NCBI GenBank assembly: GCA_017430235.1
Contig: JAFRNH010000096.1
Coordinates: forward strand, 1 to 64,000
Origin: Paludibacteraceae bacterium
GTDB taxonomy: Bacteria > Bacteroidota > Bacteroidia > Bacteroidales > Paludibacteraceae
DNA length: 64,000 bases
Reading direction: 5' to 3'
Shown in pieces: positions 16,190 through 22,060 of this stretch. The position numbers were made by a program, and so were the translations under genes. Position 1 is the first letter of the stretch, and the number at the start of each line of letters is the position of its first letter. The notes beneath the pieces were generated by a model. The model saw nothing but the letters and a program-made list of their open reading frames with translations, did not search any database and had not been told where the DNA came from.

Positions 16190-17207
16190 ACCCGTTGGAT
16201 GAATTAGAATAACGCATATTTAACTTGCCCTATGGGTTTGTTGTTTAGAAAGTTAAAATATTGCAGTAATGTAAAGGCCGCCACCTTAGCCGCCATTCTT
16301 GTGAAGATGCCCGAAGTTTTCTTCGCATAGTTTCGAATCATCATAAGGTGGTCGTTCAGTTGGGAAAAGAGAGTTTCGATTCTCTTCCTGAAACGTTTGT
16401 AAGCCCAAGAAGGAGCGGTCCAGTTCTTTTGGTTCAGACGGTAAGGAACATCAAGGGTGATGTTTGCGGTTTCGAACAAGTTCAGCTGGACAGGGGCACT
16501 TAAATAGCCTTTGTCGCCGAGAATCATGCAGTCGTGGTATTCCCATTGTACGTCTTTAAGATATTGAAGGTCATGCACATTGGCCGCAGTCATATCATAA
16601 GAATGGATGACACCGCTGATGCCACACAGAGCATGGAGCTTGTAGCCGTAATAGTACATGTTTTGAGAGGCGCAATAGCCCCACGAAGGAGCATGTTCGA
16701 TATCATCTTTCCCGATCTGGCATCTGCCAGCGCGGGCGTTTTGGCAGACTTTAACGGGTTTGGAATCAATGCTGAACACGAACTCTCCGCCATCTATTGC
16801 TTTTGCCATGGATTGACGAATGTATTCCCCAAGTTGCATGGTTTTCTTGCGTCGTTGATTATACTGACGACGAGTGATCAGATTGGGAATGGATCCGGGG
16901 CATTCCGCATTCAGCCTTTAAAAAAAGGTAGTTCTCGCTATCGATGCTGAATGCCTCTGCGGTAATGGAGAGTGCAATTACCTCTAGATCAGAGAAGGTT
17001 GGCACAACACCGCATCGCGCCACATTTCCCTTCTCGTTTACTTGATTTCCTGCGAATTGATTGCAAATTCCAAGGATTTTTCTAAAATTTGTAATGAAGT
17101 TGCGCATATCTAAGACAATGGTATTTGTTTTATTTTTACATTACTAAAATGCTAAAAATCAAGTAAATACGTAACTTTTTATTATAAATTTAATTCAACC
17201 AACAGGT
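16190..17207 (-). mobile_element. IS982-family insertion sequence, about 1018 bp
   Basis: Terminal inverted repeats are ACCCGTTGGATGAATTA (16190-16206) and, at the right end, TAATTCAACCAACAGGT (17191-17207), whose complement is ACCTGTTGGTTGAATTA: 15 of 17 match, beginning with ACC as IS982 members do. Length and the DDE transposase fit the family. I see no direct target-site duplication: left flank TTTTTTTAT, right flank ATGAAGAAC. The missing duplication suggests that one side was rearranged after insertion. The left end truncates a GIY-YIG gene; the right end touches the start codon of a secreted protein gene. Confidence 0.85.
16204..17107 (-). pseudogene. IS982 transposase, frameshifted
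   Basis: The N-terminal part (ATG 17107) reads MRNFITNFRKIL and then SDLEVIALSITAEAFSIDSE, a clear IS982 opening. After YLFLKAE the frame fails. The family sequence resumes one frame over as RLNAECPGSIPNLITRRQYN and continues through the DDE core (FSIDSKPVKV, GDKGYLSAPV, KRFRKRIETLFSQL) to KYALF, whose stop lies inside the left terminal repeat. The break falls at an A7 run on the plus strand (16920-16926), next to T3, so a homopolymer indel is the likely cause. Without correction the transposase is inactive. Confidence 0.85.
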
Positions 17208-18440
17208 ATGAAGAACATATTATTTGCCCTAATGGCATTGGTTTGCACGGTCTGCCATGCGAACAATTTCAAAGTGGATTCCATCACTTTTAAACATAGA
17301 CTTTATCAGGATTGCGAGTCCTGCTATCAGCCCGAGGTCGATTATTCAATACCGCAAGTCAAGGCCGTCAACCCTAAACTAAATAGCGTTGCCGAATCCA
17401 TCAATGCTCTGATTTTAAATTACCTAGATTACGATGACGACATTGAGGTTTTCTCCGATTTCTGTCATGGCGTATCATTCAATTATGAGATGGAAGATGG
17501 GTATCTATTGTTGGATATTGAATATATAGGATATGGCGCACACGGCGATGTGGAGAATAGAGAGACCCTCCTTTTTGACTTAAAGACTGGCGATAAAGTG
17601 ACCTTTAACAAAAATTCCGGCATCCGCGTCCCCTTCGCATCCCTGTTTACGCTAGATGGCTATTTCAAATTCCTAAATTCGCGAAATTGGGATACGTGTG
17701 TTTACAACGCATTTTTTGAGGCATATAAAGATTCTTATGAATACGATACGAAAAATGATACAGTAGCTGAGATAGAAGTGGATTCATCAGAGGTGAATGC
17801 TAAAGCTTTCGGTCATGGTAAATATGCTCAATTCCACATAGATTACAATATCGATGAGAATAACTTCTATTTCTGGAGAGAGTCGTGTTATTATGCTGAT
17901 TTCTGTTATGCGGAGAGATGTTTTGAACCTGGACATTTCGATGTATGTTTAATTAAAGAGTTGAAACCTTATCTTAACAAGATAGGGAAAGTGGTTACCA
18001 ACAAAAAGAAAAGTAGAATTCAGAAAATACTCGCAGCTGTAAGACTCAAAGAGACAGTGAGCAGTCGAATGTTTTTCGAAGTTTCAAATTGGGAATGCGA
18101 ATACAAAGATTCCCCTGGCAATCTGACAAAAGAAGAAGAGGCAGAAATAATCGCTTTTAATGAGACTCAAGCATGCAAATACACTCCTTACAAAGTCGCC
18201 ATCGATTATAGCCATCCTAATAAAATTAAGGGCTATTTGTTTATTGGTGATAAGAAAGAGGGAATCACCGGCTACCAGCAAGACGGAACTACGTATTTGA
18301 AGTCTAAACAGTCAGATTGGAGTTTCAACTTTACAGAAGAGGAGAGAGAAAATGGTCTCGGAGAATATGTTTTTGAAAGGAAGGACGAAGGTGGAGATGG
18401 CATCATTGTCGGTTGCAACACCTCAGACGACCCTTATTGA
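17208..18440 (+). CDS. Secreted DUF3298-like protein of unknown function
   Basis: 410 residues with a Sec signal peptide (MKNILFALMALVCTVCHA). The middle part shows the DUF3298/RsiV signature: YIGYGAHGDVENRETLLFDL then KTGDKVTFNKN and a downstream SLF. The C-terminal third (from about residue 285) is unassigned. RsiV-like domains occur in cell-surface proteins, some of which bind lysozyme or carbohydrate; no function can be claimed here. The ATG follows the IS right end with no base between (IS ends 17207), so the native promoter and ribosome-binding region were replaced by IS sequence. Whether it is still expressed is doubtful. Confidence 0.6.
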   Translation: MKNILFALMALVCTVCHANNFKVDSITFKHRLYQDCESCYQPEVDYSIPQVKAVNPKLNSVAESINALILNYLDYDDDIEVFSDFCHGVSFNYEMEDGYLLLDIEYIGYGAHGDVENRETLLFDLKTGDKVTFNKNSGIRVPFASLFTLDGYFKFLNSRNWDTCVYNAFFEAYKDSYEYDTKNDTVAEIEVDSSEVNAKAFGHGKYAQFHIDYNIDENNFYFWRESCYYADFCYAERCFEPGHFDVCLIKELKPYLNKIGKVVTNKKKSRIQKILAAVRLKETVSSRMFFEVSNWECEYKDSPGNLTKEEEAEIIAFNETQACKYTPYKVAIDYSHPNKIKGYLFIGDKKEGITGYQQDGTTYLKSKQSDWSFNFTEEERENGLGEYVFERKDEGGDGIIVGCNTSDDPY

Positions 18441-18773
18441 ATAGATTAGTTCGATAGAGGTGAAAGTGTTTCATGATTTAGATTTCATAAATTGGAGTGA
18501 GATGTTGTCTTTGCATCGATGGTTAGACTGAAAGCCTTCCCTGCTAGTAACCGATTGCACCGCAGGTGCTGTCTGTGGGTGTCTGAGACATGGGAAAAGG
18601 CAGGAAGCCTTCGTATCGACGGTATTAGGGGTGGTTTCCAGCCACGTGGCCACCTGTCATGACTACCAGGCACTACGTACCCGGTTACTAATAGGTTTGG
18701 CTTCCAGCCAATCCCTTCTGCCTCATTTTTATTCTATAACGCTGATTTCAGATAAACAAGAAAAGTTAAATGA
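18441..18773. other. Unexplained non-coding stretch with strong RNA-like secondary structure
   Basis: No gene seen. A perfect 9-bp long-range pairing joins TAGTAACCG (18545-18553) to CGGTTACTA (18682-18690). Inside and after it lie two similar hairpins, GTGGTTTCCAGCCAC (about 18631-18645) and TTGGCTTCCAGCCAA (about 18698-18712), with a shared TTCCAGCCA loop side, plus GGTGG/CCACC and CCCTGC/GCAGG pairings. It is GC-rich against its surroundings. A structured RNA or a remnant of a mobile intron are possible; I cannot identify it. Confidence 0.45.
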
Positions 18774-19079
18774 GACTTGAAAAAGGGACAAATAACACAT
18801 CAAGATGTTGGGCAAATGGATATGTATGTACGTATGTATGACGACTTGAAGCGTACCGAGGGCGACAACCCCACTGTTGGTATTGTGCTTTGCAGCGAAA
18901 CGAGCAAAGACATTGCCCGTTATTCTGTTTTGCACGACAATAAAAATCTGTTTGCTGCCAAATATATGCCTTTAATGCCCACCGAGGAAGAACTTAGACG
19001 TGAAATTGAGCAACAGAAAGTGTTGTTTCAATTGCAACATAAAGAATTGAATACTAACGACAAAAACAGTATTAAATGA
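18774..19079 (+). pseudogene. C-terminal fragment of a DUF1016 (YhcG/PDDEXK) nuclease
   Basis: The frame encodes KKGQITHQDVGQMDMYVRMY, then GDNPTVGIVLCSETSKDIAR and FAAKYMPLMPTEEELRREIE, the conserved end of DUF1016 proteins, which have a PDDEXK nuclease fold and usually run to about 330-380 residues. Only about 100 residues remain: a stop codon (TGA at 18771) precedes the fragment in frame. The family's natural tail lies inside the long direct repeat (19022-19192). I read it as a broken gene. Confidence 0.75.
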
Positions 19080-19192
19080 AGTAATTTTTTTTGTTGGGGT
19101 AACATATTGTTAATCATAGCGTTTACTATTTGTCCGGAGAACTCTGAAACGTAGGGAATTTCAAAATTCACATCGATGAACAGATTAGTGAT
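19022..19192 (+). repeat. Long direct repeat, copy 2
   Basis: 171 bases, over 90% identical to 15102-15268 (for example TTGTTTCAATTGCAACATAA in both, and ATCGATGAACAGATTAGTGA at both right ends). Sequences diverge abruptly at both outer edges, marking recombination junctions. Confidence 0.85.
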
Positions 19193-19403
19193 TTGATTTC
19201 CGATGCAGGACCCAGCCGACTCGTGTCAGATCCGCATTCTCGAAATCTATGCCAACGACGCCGTCTATCAAGCCCACCTGAAAACCGACCATTTCCAGAA
19301 ATACAAGCAAGGCACACTCAAAATGGTGAAGTCGCTCAAGCTCAACACTATGCATCCGATGGACAAAGAGATGATGAAGGCGATGTTTGGGAAGATGAGG
19401 TGA
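19193..19403 (+). pseudogene. 5'-truncated ABM-family monooxygenase (YgiN-like)
   Basis: The frame from the repeat edge reads MQDPADSCQIRILEIYANDA then YQAHLKTDHFQKYKQGTLKM, the second half of an antibiotic-biosynthesis-monooxygenase (ABM) domain, a small ferredoxin-like fold of about 95-100 residues found in putative quinol monooxygenases. The first ~35 residues, including the first two strands, are gone, and an in-frame TGA stands at 19194. The cut coincides with the right end of repeat copy 2, so the same rearrangement removed the gene's start. Not expected to be functional. Confidence 0.75.
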
Positions 19404-19431
19404 GATTTGTGATTTTATTGAAGGTTCAACA

Positions 19432-19872
19432 CTACGCCGCCTTCCACCAACTCACAAAATAGCGCAGTCCTGCAATGGATAGCGCTACACCGAGTCCGGG
19501 GTAGAATGCTGCAAAAAACTCTTTCGGAATGCCTGGTATAAATTTCAGACTGATGCCAAGTCCCATCATGAAAAAGATGAGAAGATAGCCTCGTAGGTCA
19601 AAAAAGGCGAATAGGGATTTCTTCTGTTCCGGGAAATTCAATATGCGGGCTGTATATCGCTTTATAAACCCATTGAACATCAGCGAAAAAAGTGCGGCAA
19701 CCGCCACCGCTATCAAAAGAAGCCACCAGACTCTTTCTGGGTGAGTCATTTTTACTTGTAATAGGGATTGTATGCCCGTGGTCAGTATCTTCACCCCCGG
19801 ACCCAACCAGCAGAGCACCTGCATCAACAGCAAGTGCTTCTTGTTGACTGGAATTATTGTATCGATATTCAT
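19432..19872 (-). CDS. Four-helix integral membrane protein, unrecognised
   Basis: 146 residues with four predicted membrane segments: around VLCWLGPGVKILTTGI, WWLLLIAVAVAALFSLMF, GYLLIFFMMGLGISL and the region ending in LSIAGLRYF. Short charged loops separate them. I do not recognise a named family. It is the last gene of a leftward cluster gpx - marR - small Cys protein - this protein (gaps 2, 20 and 25 bases), so it is probably transcribed from the peroxide-responsive promoter at 21123-21152. Role unknown. Confidence 0.65.
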   Translation of the reverse strand: MNIDTIIPVNKKHLLLMQVLCWLGPGVKILTTGIQSLLQVKMTHPERVWWLLLIAVAVAALFSLMFNGFIKRYTARILNFPEQKKSLFAFFDLRGYLLIFFMMGLGISLKFIPGIPKEFFAAFYPGLGVALSIAGLRYFVSWWKAA

Positions 19873-19897
19873 ACTTTTATAATTTGGTTTGCAAAAT

Positions 19898-20092
19898 CTA
19901 TTCGTTATCCTGGTATTTATTAAACTGATACTTCGAACGTAGTTCTTCCTGTTTCTCGGCAGGAAGCGAAGTGAAATAGGCTTTCCACCCTGGACAGAAG
20001 TTGATATGCCACCGCCAAAAACGTCCTAATAGCGATTTGGTTTTCTTTTCGTAATGCTCACGAAATTTACAATTTTCACACGTTTGTGCCAT
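19898..20092 (-). CDS. Small cysteine-containing protein, 64 residues
   Basis: MAQTCENCKFREHYEKKTKS then FWRWHINFCPGWKAYF. Cysteines at positions 5, 8 and 33 (CENC plus FC) could bind metal or be redox-active. The rest is basic and aromatic, with no membrane segment. It lies 20 bases after marR on the same strand, in the peroxidase operon. I do not recognise the family; homologues in other Bacteroidales seem likely because the frame is intact and compact. Confidence 0.6.
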   Translation of the reverse strand: MAQTCENCKFREHYEKKTKSLLGRFWRWHINFCPGWKAYFTSLPAEKQEELRSKYQFNKYQDNE

Positions 20093-20112
20093 AATGACCT
20101 GTTTTTATAATG

Positions 20113-20574
20113 TTAACAATTTTGACATTTACTTTCAATTTTCTTCAGTCCCTCAATAAGCTGGTCGAGCAACGGGATGATCGCCTTCAATTCGTCTGCC
20201 GAGCCAACCTGTTCCATGATGCTCTCACCCAAACACTTGGGCACGTCGGCCACCTTGTCGCGAAGATCTATACCCTTGTCTGTCAACGACACAATCCGCT
20301 GACGCGTGTCCTGCTCCCCGCGCTGACGGATGACGAGTTCCGCTTTTTCCATGCGTTGCAACAGAGGTGTCACCGTGTTCGTGTCGAGCATCAGTCGCTT
20401 GGCGATGTCGCATACCGGCTGATGGTCCTGTTCCCACAGCACGAGCAACACAAGATACTGCGGATAGGTGATGCCTATCGGTGCGAAATAGGGCTGATAG
20501 GCCTTCATGGTGAGGTGCGCCGCCGAATAGAGACGGAAGCAAAGCTGGTTGTCTAACTTAAGCTGTTCGTACAT
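20113..20574 (-). CDS. MarR-family regulator, OhrR-like
   Basis: 153 residues. The opening LDNQLCFRLYSAAH carries the N-terminal cysteine (Cys12) at the place used by OhrR to sense organic peroxides. A central winged helix follows (ITYPQYLVLLVLWEQDHQPV, then IAKRLMLDTNTVTPLLQRME). It starts 2 bases after the stop of glutathione peroxidase, so it is co-expressed with its likely target. OhrR represses peroxide-detoxifying genes until oxidised. Two near-identical 16-bp sites over the operon promoter (21107-21122 and 21143-21158) are the natural operators, which implies autoregulation. The two C-terminal cysteines (KCQNC) are extra. Confidence 0.88.
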   Translation of the reverse strand: MYEQLKLDNQLCFRLYSAAHLTMKAYQPYFAPIGITYPQYLVLLVLWEQDHQPVCDIAKRLMLDTNTVTPLLQRMEKAELVIRQRGEQDTRQRIVSLTDKGIDLRDKVADVPKCLGESIMEQVGSADELKAIIPLLDQLIEGLKKIESKCQNC

Positions 20575-20576
20575 AC

Positions 20577-21050
20577 CTAGAGCAATTTAAGAATATCCTT
20601 TTCAATATCTTCCGGTTTGGTGGTAGGTGCATAACGTTCGATCACGTTACCGTCACGGTCGATGAGGAACTTGGTGAAGTTCCATTTAATAGCACTGCCC
20701 AACAAACCGCCTTTTTGCTTTTTAAGCCATTTATAAAGCGGATCGGCTTCGTTACCGTTCACTTTGATCTTAGCGAACTGAGGGAAGGTGACATCATATT
20801 TCAGCTGGCAAAAGTTCACAATCTCCTCTTCCGTGCCAGGCGCTTGTCCCGCAAACTGGTTGCATGGGAAATCCAATACGACAAAACCTTGTCCCTCATG
20901 CTTCTTGTACAACGCCTCCAGCCCTTCATACTGCGGCGTGAATCCGCAACCTGTAGCCGTGTTGACAACTAAAAGAACCTTCCCTTTGTATTCCGCCAGA
21001 CTAACTGGCTCCTTCTTGGTGTTGAGCACCGTAAAATCATATATACCCAT
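20577..21050 (-). CDS. Glutathione peroxidase family protein
   Basis: From ATG 21050 (MGIYDFTVLNTKK) it is 157 residues, the usual size; a longer frame to 21086 adds leader sequence only. Motifs: VVNTATGCGFTPQYEGLEAL with the peroxidatic Cys (non-seleno form), FPCNQFAGQAPG with the Gln, and IKWNFTKFLIDRDG with the Trp-Asn of the catalytic tetrad. Family members reduce hydrogen peroxide and lipid hydroperoxides, commonly with thioredoxin in bacteria. First gene of the operon with an OhrR-like repressor. Confidence 0.92.
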   Translation of the reverse strand: MGIYDFTVLNTKKEPVSLAEYKGKVLLVVNTATGCGFTPQYEGLEALYKKHEGQGFVVLDFPCNQFAGQAPGTEEEIVNFCQLKYDVTFPQFAKIKVNGNEADPLYKWLKKQKGGLLGSAIKWNFTKFLIDRDGNVIERYAPTTKPEDIEKDILKLL

Positions 21051-21106
21051 ATCATTCGAATTTTTAAGTTTAACATATCTGTACAAAACAACTCACATCG
21101 GCGAGA

Positions 21107-21158
21107 TATATCGTACGCGACACAAAATTATGAAAAAATATTTATATCGCAAGCGACA
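21107..21158 (-). promoter_or_regulatory. Peroxidase operon promoter with twin MarR/OhrR operators
   Basis: Promoter on the minus strand: TTG (21150-21152), 19 bases, TAATTTTG (21123-21130). Two copies of TATATCG[T/C]A[C/A]GCGACA lie at 21107-21122 and 21143-21158 (14 of 16 identical, 36 bases apart). One directly follows the -7 box and one covers the -33 box. Site 2 is close to a palindrome (TATATCGC aa GCGACATA). Confidence 0.7.
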
Positions 21159-21270
21159 TATCTAAAAATTAACGCAATTTAACTTTCGAATCATCATTTT
21201 CTACGTCAGAAAAGTATGGCAACATGCAGATTTTCAAGGACAAAATTCTGTAATATTGACAATAATTTGA

Positions 21271-21278
21271 TATATTTG
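21271..21278 (+). promoter_or_regulatory. Candidate -7 box for the flavoprotein gene
   Basis: TATATTTG, 20 bases before the ATG at 21299; the -33 region is not clear. Confidence 0.4.
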
Positions 21279-21298
21279 AAAACACAAAAATATACTTT

Positions 21299-21958
21299 AT
21301 GAAGAGAATCATCATTATCGACGGTGGACCGCGCAAGACGTTCAATACCGCATCTATGCTAAAGAAGTTTGCAGAAGGAGCGAACTCAGCAAGTGAAGAG
21401 ATTGAAGTGAAGAGTTATCGTCTCTATGAAATCGACTACAAGGGTTGTATGTCGTGTATGGCCTGTAAAATCAAAGGGAAGGCGGTGAACATCTGTAAGT
21501 TTAAGGATGGCCTCACACCAATATTGAACGAAATAGCGGAAGCAGACGGACTTGTGCTTGGATCACCCAACTATTTCGGAGAAGTCACCGGACAAATGCG
21601 AGCTTTCTTAGAGCGTTTGGCATTCCCTTGGCTTTCGTACAACGATTATAGCAACACTGCGCCCAAACGTATGTCCGTAGTGCTAATTGAAACACAGAAC
21701 GGCACCCAAGAGTACAACAACTGCAACGGCTACGGTTCGATGGAATATTGCATCACCCAGGCACTCGGAGAACCCGAAAAACTGATTGCCTACAACACCT
21801 ATCAAGTTAAGAACTACGCCAATTATGAGTTAGCAGGATTCTCGGAAGAGGAGAAGCGGAAGTATCGCGACGAGCATTGGGAAGACGACTTGCAACAAGC
21901 CTACGACGCAGGACGACGGATGGCGGGGAAGATAATTGAACCAATTACCAACAAATGA
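21299..21958 (+). CDS. NADPH-dependent FMN reductase / iron-sulfur flavoprotein-like protein
   Basis: 219 residues with a flavodoxin-like fold: N-terminal IIIIDGGPRKTFNTASML phosphate loop, then YKGCMSCMACKIKG (three cysteines spaced Cx2Cx2C), and SPNYFGEVTGQMRAFLERL for the FMN ring. The Cys cluster resembles the compact motif of iron-sulfur flavoproteins and of MdaB/WrbA-like NAD(P)H reductases, but a fourth ligand is not obvious (a Cys follows in NICKF). Probable role is reduction of quinones or thiols under stress; substrate unknown. Divergent from the peroxidase operon. Confidence 0.8.
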   Translation: MKRIIIIDGGPRKTFNTASMLKKFAEGANSASEEIEVKSYRLYEIDYKGCMSCMACKIKGKAVNICKFKDGLTPILNEIAEADGLVLGSPNYFGEVTGQMRAFLERLAFPWLSYNDYSNTAPKRMSVVLIETQNGTQEYNNCNGYGSMEYCITQALGEPEKLIAYNTYQVKNYANYELAGFSEEEKRKYRDEHWEDDLQQAYDAGRRMAGKIIEPITNK

Positions 21959-21998
21959 AAAATCCGAGGACAAGAATGAGCAAATTTGTTTGCTTTTT

Positions 21999-22029
21999 TT
22001 TGATTTGTCCTCATCTTAACATATATTTG
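21999..22029 (+). promoter_or_regulatory. Promoter of the TonB-dependent receptor gene
   Basis: TTTG (21999-22002), 19 bases, TATATTTG (22022-22029): full consensus, 31 bases before the ATG at 22061. Confidence 0.65.
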
Positions 22030-22060
22030 TAGTTATTATTGAAACGAACTAGCATAAAAG

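Noticed and set aside
16918..16928. Programmed -1 frameshift in the IS982 transposase
   Set aside because: A slippery T-TTT-TTA heptamer is present, but -1 slippage leads to a stop; the family sequence needs a +1 shift, so an indel is simpler.
20110..20556. Long frame opposite the MarR-type gene
   Set aside because: It is the antisense shadow of marR, whose family match is clear.
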